Below are positions 27,601 through 34,670 of a stretch of 40,766 nt of DNA, one piece after another. This stretch comes from Gordonia sputi NBRC 100414 (GTDB taxonomy: Bacteria > Actinomycetota > Actinomycetes > Mycobacteriales > Mycobacteriaceae). The notes beneath the pieces are model-generated. The model did not search any database. It saw only the letters and a list, made by a program, of their open reading frames with translations, and had not been told where the DNA came from. Within the stretch, counting starts at the first letter, position 1, and each line of letters starts with the position of its first letter. Made by a program: the position numbers and the translations under genes. The stretch spans positions 1 through 40,766 of the forward strand of contig NZ_BAFC01000114.1 of the NCBI RefSeq assembly GCF_000248055.1. Direction: 5' to 3'.

Positions 27601-28885
27601 GTTCGCGCGCTTGGGAATCGAGTCGATGCAGGACTTCCGCGCGCGTCGGGCGCAATGGTTCGCCACCGGAGTCCTCGCCGACGACGACCCTCTCGGCGAC
27701 GACCGGCACGGCGATGTGTTCCTCGTCTTCGACGGCATCGCGGTGCTCCGCGGCGAGTTCGACTTTCTCGACGAACAGATCAGCACCCTTGTCTCACAGG
27801 GACTCTCGTACGGAGTCCACGTCGTCATCGCGGCGTCGAGGTGGGCAGAGGTCAAGCCGGCGATGCGCGACCTGATGGGCAGTCGGATCGAACTGCGGCT
27901 CGGCGACCCCAGCGACTCGACGATGGGCAGGCGCGCAGCGGCATCGGTCCCGCAGAATCGGCCAGGACGCGGGCTCACCGCACAGGAACTGCACATGCTC
28001 ATCGCGTTGCCGAGGCTCGACGGGGTCTCCTCAGCACAATCGCTACGCGCCGGTGTCGCTCACGCCGCGGAGAAGCTGCAGAACGCGTACGGAGCCGACC
28101 GGCAGGCCATGCCGGTGCGCAAACTCGGCACCGAGATCACCCGTGAGGGCGTCGACGAGTTGTTGGCGGCGTCGTCGATCACGTTGGGACCCAACCAGGT
28201 AGCGATCGGCGTCGGCGAACTCGAGCTTGCTCCCGTGATCCTCGACTTCGGCGTCCAACCGCATTTCATGGTGTTCTCCGATGTCGAGCACGGAAAAACC
28301 AACGTGCTCAAGACGATCGTCAAGGGGCTCGTGCGCAATTCGACGCCCGACGAGGTCAAGATCGTCCTCGTCGACTTCCGGCGCACGATGCTGGGCATCA
28401 TCGAGGGCGAGCACCTGGCGGGCTATGCGAGCTCGACCGAGAACGCGGGATCGATGATGACCCAACTCGCGGGCTACTTCCGTGACCGGCTGCCACCGGA
28501 GGACCTGACCGTGCAGCAGTTGAAGGAACGGAGCTGGTGGTCGGGTCCCGACATCTACGTCATCATCGACGACTACGACATGGTGGCCACCGGCGCTCGG
28601 CATCCGATCGAACCGCTGGTCGAGATGGCGTCGCACGCCCGCGACATCGGACTGCACATCGTGCTCGCACGACGGTCGGGTGGTGTCGGTCGGGCGATGT
28701 TCGACCCGGTGATCGCCCGGCTGAAGGACCTGTCGAGTGACGTCCTGCTGATGAGCGGCGACCGCGACGAGGGCTACATCGTCGGTCGATCCAGGATGCA
28801 GCAGCTCGTGCCGGGCCGCGGAGAGCTCGTGTCGCGGGTCAGGCCGCAGGAGATGATCCAGGTGGCCCTCGAGGCGGATCAGTGA
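24698..28885 (+). CDS. eccC: EccC-type FtsK/SpoIIIE ATPase of the ESX-4-like secretion system
   Basis: This is the motor ATPase that recognises and drives substrates through the ESX channel. Two membrane helices (about residues 40-62 and 70-92) are followed by a stalk and three ATPase domains. Domain 1 has Walker A GATGSGKS (487-494) and a complete Walker B ending VDEFSELL. Domain 2 has GGPQSGKS (892-899) but Walker B reads VFDG without Glu. Domain 3 has DVEHGKT (1195-1201), lacking the first P-loop Gly, and IIDDYD. This matches EccC, where domain 1 is catalytic and the others bind regulators or substrates. Its 1395 aa exceed Mtb EccC4 (about 1236), partly because of an Asp/Gly/Ser-rich linker insert at about 738-805. 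TTG 24698 has GGGGGGAG five bases upstream. Confidence 0.95.
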   Translation: MASTTEGFVRRARIAMPRTPGGELTIAPPPDVPRVVPGNLLMKLLPVVMIVAVVGMLALMFATGGRNILSNPLFMMFPLMMLMSMFGMFAAGGRGGGKRAAELNEERKDYFRYLGQLRDQVRDTVDAQRAALTWSHPDPRTLPTLIGTRRMWERRPSDPDFAHVRIGVGAHGLATRLMPPETGPPEDLEPVSMVALRRFVRTHSVVHRLPTSISLRGFPAVNIGGVRGETRDVVRALVAELCVFHGPDHLRIAIVTADPVGEAWDWTKWLPHVGHPSLRDGLGPLRMVFESLADLETSLAAELLDRGRFSRSAPPVAGRAHVVVIIDDGHVAGDERLVNDAGTEQVTVLDLSAPPDGLAARRGLELMIRGGKVCARSAVGIEEFADMDGLTIAEAEAIARKLARYHVATAASMANLDSEATAGDPGLPALLGIDDVARFDPSVQWRGRTGKDRLRVPIGFQPNGTPVELDIKESAHGGTGPHGLCIGATGSGKSEFLRTLVVSMLATHSPAELNLVLVDFKGGATFLGLESAPHVAAIITNLEQELAMVDRMKDALSGEMTRRQEVLRASGNFANVAEYERARASGVRLEPMPALFIIVDEFSELLSQKPDFAELFVAIGRLGRSLHIHLLLASQRLEEGKLRGLDSHLSYRIGLKTFSANESRSVLGVPDAYHLPSVPGSAYLKCDSAEPVRFNTSYVSGPYHSPSAYLDEIDVDSDRPRATMKIFTALPVPLDGAVDSGSVDGDANDGDGDYAVAQQGSVLDAALALLDEEPPRADSNTTELGMTDGVGAGDSGDNGSVGADVVGVGVPTLLQTLVGRIAGHGPAAHGVWLPPLDDSPTVDVLVGRDVNQPAAPGTLVAAVGIVDRPYDQRRDLLLLDLSGGAGNVAVVGGPQSGKSTTLRTLVMSMAATHTPEQVQFYCLDFGGGSLAGLAGVPHVGSVASRGDLDAVRRTVAEVSAILRRRELLFARLGIESMQDFRARRAQWFATGVLADDDPLGDDRHGDVFLVFDGIAVLRGEFDFLDEQISTLVSQGLSYGVHVVIAASRWAEVKPAMRDLMGSRIELRLGDPSDSTMGRRAAASVPQNRPGRGLTAQELHMLIALPRLDGVSSAQSLRAGVAHAAEKLQNAYGADRQAMPVRKLGTEITREGVDELLAASSITLGPNQVAIGVGELELAPVILDFGVQPHFMVFSDVEHGKTNVLKTIVKGLVRNSTPDEVKIVLVDFRRTMLGIIEGEHLAGYASSTENAGSMMTQLAGYFRDRLPPEDLTVQQLKERSWWSGPDIYVIIDDYDMVATGARHPIEPLVEMASHARDIGLHIVLARRSGGVGRAMFDPVIARLKDLSSDVLLMSGDRDEGYIVGRSRMQQLVPGRGELVSRVRPQEMIQVALEADQ

Positions 28886-30210
28886 GCGTGACGATCCGGC
28901 AGCCGGAGCCGTTCGCCCCGGCCGCACCGACAGTTGCGCCGGTCGTCGTCGATCTCGCGTACGGCGAGGCCGTCGTCGACACTGCGAGCGGGCCGGAGCC
29001 CCTTGACGTCACCTTCTTGCTCGACCACATCGACGCGGCCGCGGTGACCGTAGCCGGTGCGTCGCGTGACGTCGGAGAACTCTGGCGTGAGGTGCTGTGG
29101 AACATCGCTCGCAGCGTGAGCGATGTTCCTGTCCTGATCGGCCACCCCAGCACCTGGGGGTCGGTGCGGTGCGGGGTTCTCGCGCGCGCGGCCGCGGGTA
29201 TGCGCCCGCCCGCGAGTCTGATACCTCGCGCAGTTCTCGTGGCACGCAGTCACAGCGACACCGTGATGGGCAACTGTGTGGTTGTCGAGACCACACACCG
29301 GCCGAGCTATCCGGCCGACACGGTGCCACCGACCTGGGATGTTGCACGGCTGGTCCGCACCTCCGCGGGTTGGGTGATCGAGCGCAGCGGCGTCATCACT
29401 CTGGATGACGATGCGCAGGTGGGGGAGAAGATCGTCGCGCTCATCGACGACTCGGTGGAGGCGGTATTCGTCGACGGTTCCGACCGGAATGAGGTTCGCG
29501 CCGCGATCGAAGAGATCTGCGCGTATGCCGTTGCCGGGCGCGTTGTGCCGGTCGATCGTGCACTTGTCCGTCGGCACGGGGCACGGACGGCCGTCGTCGC
29601 CCCGCTACCGGAGGCGGTGGGCGACCAACCGGAGTACGCACCTGCACGCCAGTCGTTCGCGCGACGATACCGACTGCCGATCGCGTGCTGTGCTCTGCTG
29701 GTCGTCGGTCTGGTGGTGCTCGGCGTCGTCGGATGGCGACACGACGACGCGCCGCAGGGGCCGACATACCGCGACGCCGTCGTCGGGCGTACGACGTTGT
29801 CGGTGCCAGTGGCCTGGCATCACAGCGCGCCACCGATGCCCGGCGACCCGTCCGATCGTGGCACCGGCCAGGCCCGCAGTGTGTTCACCGATCCAGGGTC
29901 GGGTGGTCGGATTCTTCTGGTGCAGAGCGACGTGCGCTCGGCGTCGACGCTCGACTCGGTGGCGAACAGTTTGCGCAACCGGATCAGTCAGCGCGGCGAC
30001 GACGTGGTGAGCGAGTTCTCGGCGTCGACGAGGTTCGGGGACCGCGAGGTGATCGCCTACCGCGAGGCACCCGCGTCGGGGTCGGCGATCCGCTGGTACG
30101 TGCTGGTCGACGACGATCTGCAGGTGAGCGTCGGTTGTCAGCCGGGTTCGACCGGTGATCCGATCGACGACGTATGCGCGCGAGCGGTGTCGACGGTGCA
30201 GGTGCGGTGA
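28882..30210 (+). CDS. Type VII secretion-associated membrane protein (Rv3446c-like)
   Basis: The protein is 442 aa. An N-terminal cytoplasmic domain (about 20-240) is followed by one membrane helix at about 264-285 (YRLPIACCALLVVGLVVLGV) and an extracytoplasmic domain of about 150 residues that contains C428 and one other late cysteine (VGCQPGS). This layout and position match the type VII secretion-associated family typified by Rv3446c, found only in ESX-4 loci. Its role is unknown; the topology would let it link the cytoplasmic motor to the outside. It starts with GTG overlapping the eccC stop by four bases, so it is co-translated with the motor. In M. tuberculosis esxU and esxT follow. 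Here the next gene on this strand is rplM, 741 bases away. Confidence 0.85.
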   Translation: MSVTIRQPEPFAPAAPTVAPVVVDLAYGEAVVDTASGPEPLDVTFLLDHIDAAAVTVAGASRDVGELWREVLWNIARSVSDVPVLIGHPSTWGSVRCGVLARAAAGMRPPASLIPRAVLVARSHSDTVMGNCVVVETTHRPSYPADTVPPTWDVARLVRTSAGWVIERSGVITLDDDAQVGEKIVALIDDSVEAVFVDGSDRNEVRAAIEEICAYAVAGRVVPVDRALVRRHGARTAVVAPLPEAVGDQPEYAPARQSFARRYRLPIACCALLVVGLVVLGVVGWRHDDAPQGPTYRDAVVGRTTLSVPVAWHHSAPPMPGDPSDRGTGQARSVFTDPGSGGRILLVQSDVRSASTLDSVANSLRNRISQRGDDVVSEFSASTRFGDREVIAYREAPASGSAIRWYVLVDDDLQVSVGCQPGSTGDPIDDVCARAVSTVQVR

Positions 30211-30271
30211 CGTCGGCGCGCGGTCGCTGAACGTGTCCGTGATGGCGCCGCGAGCATTGACGACGACTGCG

Positions 30272-30712
30272 TCAGAACTGGTTACCGAATGGTCCGGGGT
30301 TCGGTTGGGGAGGCAGCGGGCCGGCGGACTGCGGGGCGGGGAAGCCCGGTGCGTTGCGTGGTTTGGGCGAGGGAACAATCGCGATGAGTAGCGCGGCCAC
30401 GATCATGCCGATTCCCACACCGATTCCGAATATGCCCCTCGTCTGCGTCTCCGACCGCATCTGCCCGCACGTGAGATAGAAGGCGGCGTCGGGAACCTTC
30501 TTGGGTTCATCGGTGCTCGGGTTCGAGTGGTTGGCGGTGCCTCCACCGATGACGCTCCCGCAGAGCGCAGTGCGGGTGCTCGACGTGTCCGGATGCTCCG
30601 TGTCCATCGCCGGTTCATAGACGGTGGTGGTGCTCTTCAGCGCGAGCAGTGCGCTGAGCGCAAGCGCCACCCCCACGACGCTGAGAAAGATCACGATGCT
30701 GTTCTTGCGCAC
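30272..30712 (-). CDS. Two-helix membrane protein of unknown function
   Basis: I do not recognise this gene. It encodes about 146 aa with two predicted membrane helices: residues 5-25 (IVIFLSVVGVALALSALLAL) and about 95-118 (GIFGIGVGIGMIVAALLIAI). The roughly 65-residue extracytoplasmic loop between them holds two cysteines (TALCGSV and YLTCGQM) that could form a disulfide. The tail is Pro-rich (about 120-146, PQPNPGPFG). The start is set at GTG 30712, just before the first helix. The frame runs on to 30949, but that part crosses the repeat-rich rplM promoter and looks non-coding. It lies on the opposite strand between the Rv3446c-like gene and rplM, the place of esxU/esxT in M. tuberculosis. 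Whether it has any secretion role is unknown. Confidence 0.65.
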   Translation of the reverse strand: MRKNSIVIFLSVVGVALALSALLALKSTTTVYEPAMDTEHPDTSSTRTALCGSVIGGGTANHSNPSTDEPKKVPDAAFYLTCGQMRSETQTRGIFGIGVGIGMIVAALLIAIVPSPKPRNAPGFPAPQSAGPLPPQPNPGPFGNQF

Positions 30713-30738
30713 ACCCGTTCCCCGTTCTGCACTGTGTT

Positions 30739-30921
30739 GACCCTGACCAGTTGGGTCGACCCTGACCAGTTGGCCCTGACCACTGTTTTGACCCTGACCT
30801 GCGGCGTCGCGTACTCTGAATCGCTGGTGCGTGACACCTTCGTTCCTGCGTGGAGCAAGGTAGCAGAGCCCCGGGTCCCCACTGGTCGCCGGGAATCGTC
30901 TCCGTCTGCGCCCCTGACCAG
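30739..30921. repeat. Direct repeats of a CCCTGACC core upstream of rplM
   Basis: Copies start at 30739 and 30758 (both gaccctgaccagttgg), 30772 (ggccctgaccac) and 30790 (gaccctgacct), with steps of 19, 14 and 18 bases. A further CCCTGACCAG is at 30912-30921, in the leader. They lie between the divergent two-helix protein and rplM and overlap the probable rplM -35, so they may bind a regulator or be duplicated promoter elements. Confidence 0.75.
30788..30817 (+). promoter_or_regulatory. Probable promoter of the rplM-rpsI operon
   Basis: TTGACC (30788-30793) and TACTCT (30812-30817) are 18 bases apart, a good housekeeping-type promoter. It implies an untranslated leader of about 125-130 bases before the rplM GTG at 30952. 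The -35 is part of the fourth CCCTGACC repeat, and TTGACC also occurs in the first repeat. Confidence 0.6.
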
Positions 30922-30951
30922 CACCATCGACACAAGAGTTGAGGACCACCT

Positions 30952-31395
30952 GTGCCTACTTACACCCCGAAGGCCGGTGACATCACGCGTACGTGGCATG
31001 TCATCGACGCCAACGACGTGGTGCTCGGCCGGCTGGCCGTGCAGAGCGCGAACCTGCTCCGCGGCAAGCACAAGCCGACCTACGCACCCCACATGGATGG
31101 TGGCGACTTCGTCATCATCATCAACGCCGAGAAGGTCGCGCTGACCAGCAACAAGGCTGATCGCAAGCTGAACTACCGGCACTCCGGACATCCGGGTGGC
31201 CTCAAGGTGCAGACCACCGCTGAACTGCTCGAGTCGCACCCCGAGCGGGTCGTCGAGAAGGCGATCACGGGAATGCTGCCCCACACCAAGCTCGGCCGCG
31301 CCATGGCCTCGAAGCTCAAGGTGTACGCAGGCCCGAACCATCCCCACGCGGCCCAGCGCCCCGTCCCCTTCGAGATCAAGCAGGTGGCCCAGTGA
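30952..31395 (+). CDS. rplM: 50S ribosomal protein L13
   Basis: L13 is an early-assembly protein of the large ribosomal subunit. The sequence (147 aa) shows the family core: [15 protein letters not shown] near residues 14-28, [19 protein letters not shown], and the C-terminal [11 protein letters not shown]. The GTG start has GAGG seven bases upstream. Its stop overlaps the rpsI start (GTGA), as usual for this pair. The order rplM-rpsI-glmM next to an ESX-4 core is conserved in mycobacteria and helps identify the secretion locus. A leader of more than 100 bases precedes it and might carry regulation, but I see no known L13 leader structure. Confidence 0.97.
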   Translation: MPTYTPKAGDITRTWHVIDANDVVLGRLAVQSANLLRGKHKPTYAPHMDGGDFVIIINAEKVALTSNKADRKLNYRHSGHPGGLKVQTTAELLESHPERVVEKAITGMLPHTKLGRAMASKLKVYAGPNHPHAAQRPVPFEIKQVAQ

Positions 31396-31994
31396 GCAAC
31401 GAGAACATCAGCGACGAGGCTGTGGAAAACGCAGTCGAGAACGCCGCCGAGGCGCAGGCCGCTGCCGGTGACAACACCGCTGCCGCAGAGGGCGCTGTCG
31501 AAGCTGCCGTCGAGGCCGCTGTCGAGCTCGAGCAGGCCGCAGATGATTACGACACCGAGGCACCCGCTGCCGCCGAGGTCACGATCGATCGTGGTCCCGT
31601 GGTCATCGACCGTCCGATCCAGACCGTCGGTCGCCGCAAGGAGGCCGTGGTCCGCGTCCGCATGCTGCCCGGTTCGGGTGGATTCACCCTCAACGGCCGC
31701 AGCCTCGAGGACTACTTCCCCAACAAGGTTCACCAGCAGCTCATCAAGGCTCCGCTGGTGACCGTCGAGCGCACCGAGTCGTTCGACATCTACGCCAAGC
31801 TCGTCGGCGGCGGCCCCTCGGGCCAGGCCGGTGCGCTGCGTCTCGCGATCGCCCGTGCCCTCATCGAGGTCACCCCTGAGGATCGTCCGGCACTCAAGAA
31901 GGCCGGCTTCCTGACTCGCGACCCGCGTGCGGTCGAGCGCAAGAAGTACGGCCTGAAGAAGGCCCGCAAGGCGTCGCAGTACTCCAAGCGCTGA
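31392..31994 (+). CDS. rpsI: 30S ribosomal protein S9 with long acidic N-terminal extension
   Basis: S9 sits in the head of the small subunit, and its basic C-terminal tail reaches the P-site tRNA. The canonical domain spans about residues 75-200 ([33 protein letters not shown]) and ends in the expected SKR. Before it lies a 70-residue Ala/Glu-rich acidic extension, so the protein is 200 aa. Bacterial S9 is about 130, and M. tuberculosis S9 is about 151. The GTG overlaps the rplM stop, which fixes the start, so the extension is really translated. Extensions of this type occur in actinobacterial S9; this one is long and likely disordered or helical on the ribosome surface. Confidence 0.96.
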   Translation: MSNENISDEAVENAVENAAEAQAAAGDNTAAAEGAVEAAVEAAVELEQAADDYDTEAPAAAEVTIDRGPVVIDRPIQTVGRRKEAVVRVRMLPGSGGFTLNGRSLEDYFPNKVHQQLIKAPLVTVERTESFDIYAKLVGGGPSGQAGALRLAIARALIEVTPEDRPALKKAGFLTRDPRAVERKKYGLKKARKASQYSKR

Positions 31995-31995
31995 C

Positions 31996-33387
31996 TTGGC
32001 ACGCCTTTTCGGTACCGACGGCGTCCGAGGCCTGGCCAACGACCAACTCACCGCAGAGTTGGCGTTGCGCCTGGCCTCGGCCGCCGCGGTCGTTCTCGGA
32101 GACCTTTCCACATCCCGCGACAGCACCACAGGCTTCCGGCCCCAGGTGGTCGTCGGTCGTGATCCGCGTGCGTCGAGCGAGATGCTAGAAGCCGCGGTCT
32201 GCGCCGGACTCGCCTCGGTCGGCGCCGACGCCATCCGCGTCGGTGTGCTGCCGACGCCCGCCGTCGCCTTCCTGACCGGCGACTACGACGCGACGTTCGG
32301 TGTGATGATCTCGGCGTCGCACAATCCGATGCCCGACAACGGCATCAAGTTCTTCGGCGCGGGCGGACACAAGCTCGACGACGAGGTCGAAGACCGGATC
32401 GAAGCCGTGATGACCTCCGGCGACGTTCCCCATCCCACCGGTGCGGGCGTTGGTCGTCTACGCGAGGCACCCGACGCCGGTGCCCGCTACGCGGCGCATC
32501 TCGCCGCGGCCATCGACGCGCGACTCGACGGACTCAACGTCGTCGTCGACTGCGCGAATGGTGCTGCGGCACAGGTGGGTCCGCAAGTGTTCGCCAGTGC
32601 TGGTGCCACCGTCACCACCATCCACGCCGAACCCGACGGCATCAACATCAACGCTGACTGCGGCTCGACGCACATGGAGAAGTTGCAGGCGGCCGTTCTG
32701 GAACACGGCGCCGACCTCGGCATCGCGTTCGACGGCGACGCCGACCGATGCCTCGCAGTCGACTCGACCGGACAACTGGTCGACGGCGACGCGATCATGG
32801 CCATTCTCGCCACCGCACTGCATGCCCGCGGCCGACTCGTCGACGACGTGCTGGTCGCCACCGTGATGAGCAACCTCGGTCTGCACATCGCCATGCGCGA
32901 AGCAAGAATCGAGGTGCGTACCACCGCTGTTGGTGATCGGTACGTACTCGAGGAACTGCGACGCGGAGGCTATTCGCTCGGTGGAGAGCAGTCCGGTCAC
33001 ATCGTCTACCCGCAGTCGGGAACGACCGGCGACGGCATCCTCACCGGGTTGCTGCTGATGGAGCAGATCGTCAGGTCGGGCAAGCGTCTGGCCGAACTGG
33101 CGTCGATCGTCACCGTGCTGCCGCAGGAACTCATCAACGTTCGGGTCGCCGACAAGCACGCGGTCGCGATCGCCGACTCGGTGCGCGACGCCGTCGAGGT
33201 GGCCGAGCAGGAGTTGGGATCGACAGGACGAGTTCTGTTGCGTCCCTCGGGAACCGAGCAACTCGTTCGCGTCATGGTCGAGGCACCGACACCCGAACTC
33301 GCACGCGGCGTCGCCGAGCGGATCGCCTCGGTCGTCGCCGAAGCAGGCTCATCGGAGTCTGTTGGTGCGTCAGCGCGGTCGGAGTAG
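31996..33387 (+). CDS. glmM: Phosphoglucosamine mutase
   Basis: GlmM interconverts glucosamine-6-phosphate and glucosamine-1-phosphate on the route to UDP-GlcNAc and peptidoglycan. The phosphorylated serine is S108 in [12 protein letters not shown]. The metal loop DGDADR lies near residue 245, the sugar-binding GEQSGH near 330, and the phosphate-binding [12 protein letters not shown] near 417. The length is 463 aa. The start is TTG 31996, one base after the rpsI stop, giving the conserved [11 protein letters not shown] opening. glmS, which makes its substrate, lies 3.5 kb downstream on the same strand, so two steps of amino-sugar synthesis flank the WXG-like gene group. Confidence 0.96.
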   Translation: MARLFGTDGVRGLANDQLTAELALRLASAAAVVLGDLSTSRDSTTGFRPQVVVGRDPRASSEMLEAAVCAGLASVGADAIRVGVLPTPAVAFLTGDYDATFGVMISASHNPMPDNGIKFFGAGGHKLDDEVEDRIEAVMTSGDVPHPTGAGVGRLREAPDAGARYAAHLAAAIDARLDGLNVVVDCANGAAAQVGPQVFASAGATVTTIHAEPDGININADCGSTHMEKLQAAVLEHGADLGIAFDGDADRCLAVDSTGQLVDGDAIMAILATALHARGRLVDDVLVATVMSNLGLHIAMREARIEVRTTAVGDRYVLEELRRGGYSLGGEQSGHIVYPQSGTTGDGILTGLLLMEQIVRSGKRLAELASIVTVLPQELINVRVADKHAVAIADSVRDAVEVAEQELGSTGRVLLRPSGTEQLVRVMVEAPTPELARGVAERIASVVAEAGSSESVGASARSE

Positions 33388-33403
33388 GGACGTCGGTGAC
33401 GCG

Positions 33404-34102
33404 ATGAGCAGCACTCCCAAGGCGGTCCTGTTCGACTTCTCGGGGACACTGTTCCGCTTGACCGACCAGCCTGAATGGTTTGCCGACCTCCACGACGAGA
33501 ACGGTCAACCACTGCACCTCGACCACCAGATGGAACTCATCCGTCGGATGACGCAGCCCGTCGGACTTCCCGCCGCCGTCGAAGACGACGATCGAATCTC
33601 CTGGGAGAGAAGGGATCTCGATCCGGCCGAGCATCGTCGTGCTTATCTGGCGATCCTGCGGGCGTCGGGATTGACGGTTCCCGGTCAGGCGGAGTCGCTC
33701 TATGAACGGGTGCTCGACCCGGCGTCGTGGGAGCCGTTCGACGACACCGCGACGGTCTTGCGGGGCCTGAAGTCGGCGGCCGTTCCGGTCGGCATCGTCA
33801 GCAACATCGCCTTCGACGTCCGCAAAGTGCTCGAGCGCGTCGGCCTGCGTGATCTTGTCGACGCGTACGCACTCTCGTACGAGGTCGGCGCGATCAAGCC
33901 CAATCCGAGGATCTTCGAGGCTGCCCTCGACGAACTCGGTGTCGCGGGCTACGACGCCCTGATGATCGGCGACAGCTCCGAAGCCGACGGCGGGGCGACG
34001 CGCATCGGTAGCGCGTTCGAACTCGTGCACGACGTCCCGCCGCAGCAACGCCCGACAGCCCTGGTCGACGCCGTGGAGCGGCACGGAATCGCTGTGTCGT
34101 AG
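33404..34102 (+). CDS. HAD-superfamily hydrolase with altered motif I
   Basis: The protein is 232 aa with a Rossmann-like HAD fold. Motif I is DFSGT (D11, S13), motif II S133 (GIVSNIAFD), motif III K165 (AIKPNPRIF) and motif IV GDSSEAD (D190, D195). The helical cap lies between motifs I and II (about 20-115). In ordinary HAD phosphatases the second motif I residue is Asp, the general acid; here it is Ser. The nucleophile D11 remains, so phosphatase activity may be weak or another chemistry (as in dehalogenase-like members) may apply. ATG 33404 is used, 17 bases after glmM; an upstream start at 33362 would overlap glmM. The substrate is unknown. No equivalent stands here in M. tuberculosis as far as I recall. 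Confidence 0.8.
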   Translation: MSSTPKAVLFDFSGTLFRLTDQPEWFADLHDENGQPLHLDHQMELIRRMTQPVGLPAAVEDDDRISWERRDLDPAEHRRAYLAILRASGLTVPGQAESLYERVLDPASWEPFDDTATVLRGLKSAAVPVGIVSNIAFDVRKVLERVGLRDLVDAYALSYEVGAIKPNPRIFEAALDELGVAGYDALMIGDSSEADGGATRIGSAFELVHDVPPQQRPTALVDAVERHGIAVS

Positions 34103-34176
34103 CGTTCGGCGACCTCGTCGACCGCAACTGTTGCTGAGTGAATGTCGGCTGGTACCGAGAAAATGTGGGCGAACAT

Positions 34177-34202
34177 GGAACCCGCGGCGTGTTCTCACCG
34201 TC
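34177..34202 (+). promoter_or_regulatory. ECF-type (SigM-like) promoter upstream of the WXG-like genes
   Basis: GGAAC (34177-34181), then 17 bases, then CGTC (34199-34202) matches the GGAAC-N16-18-CGTC form described for mycobacterial SigM promoters. Transcription would begin near 34210, about 90 bases before the first WXG-like gene (34299). TAGACT (34203-34208) just after it could serve as a housekeeping -10, but no matching -35 is present. Confidence 0.55.
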
Positions 34203-34298
34203 TAGACTTCAACGCCACACGTAGATAGCCGCATATCGGGCACCCGAACGAGGTGTCCGACGCTATCTCGACAGCGCAGGCGGCAGACGGGTGGGACT

Positions 34299-34670
34299 GT
34301 GTCAGAAGTGAGTTCGCGGGCGTCGGGAGACCATCTCCGCGTCGACCTCGATCAGGTGCACGGGGTGGTCTCGTTCTATCGGCGCGCGTCGTCGGTCGTC
34401 GCCGCCGCCGCATCCGACATGGAGTCGGCGGCCTTCGGCCGGTGGTGTTCCGGTGAGGCGTACGCGACGCTGGCCGAACGCTACGTCGCGATGGGCGACC
34501 GTCTCGCACAACGACTTCGGACGCAATCCATCGCTGCGGCCGACCTCGCGGACACGCTCGAGCAGGGGATGAGTCGCCTCGACGACGCCGATGCCGAGCT
34601 CGCGCCCGTGATCCGACGAGCCGCCGGCGGTCATTCAGGGACTGTGCGCCCGGCGGGAGTCGGCGAGTGA
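34299..34670 (+). CDS. WXG100/EspC-like small helical protein (candidate type VII secretion substrate)
   Basis: The protein is 123 aa, with no signal peptide and no membrane helix. Two long predicted helices (about 14-45 and 53-104) are joined by a turn reading RWCSGEAY, with W49 and G52. This resembles the Trp-Gly turn of WXG100 (ESAT-6/CFP-10) proteins, where the turn is W-x-G followed by a helix starting E-A-Y. The spacing here is W-x-x-G. A flexible Gly/Pro tail follows residue 108. By position (between glmM and glmS) it corresponds to Rv3440c, a short hypothetical protein. The GTG start has GGGTGGG five bases upstream, and the gene overlaps the next by four bases. It could be secreted by the ESX-4-like system. 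The fold and role are inferred from pattern only. Confidence 0.6.
   Translation: MSEVSSRASGDHLRVDLDQVHGVVSFYRRASSVVAAAASDMESAAFGRWCSGEAYATLAERYVAMGDRLAQRLRTQSIAAADLADTLEQGMSRLDDADAELAPVIRRAAGGHSGTVRPAGVGE

Noticed and set aside
30211..30271. Search for a hidden esxU/esxT gene between the Rv3446c-like gene and rplM
   Set aside because: The gap is only 61 bases before the opposite-strand gene, and no frame up to rplM encodes a WXG-type protein.
30713..30949. 79-codon N-terminal extension of the two-helix membrane protein
   Set aside because: It runs through the CCCTGACC repeats and rplM promoter, and the encoded GQGQ-rich stretch simply reflects the repeats.
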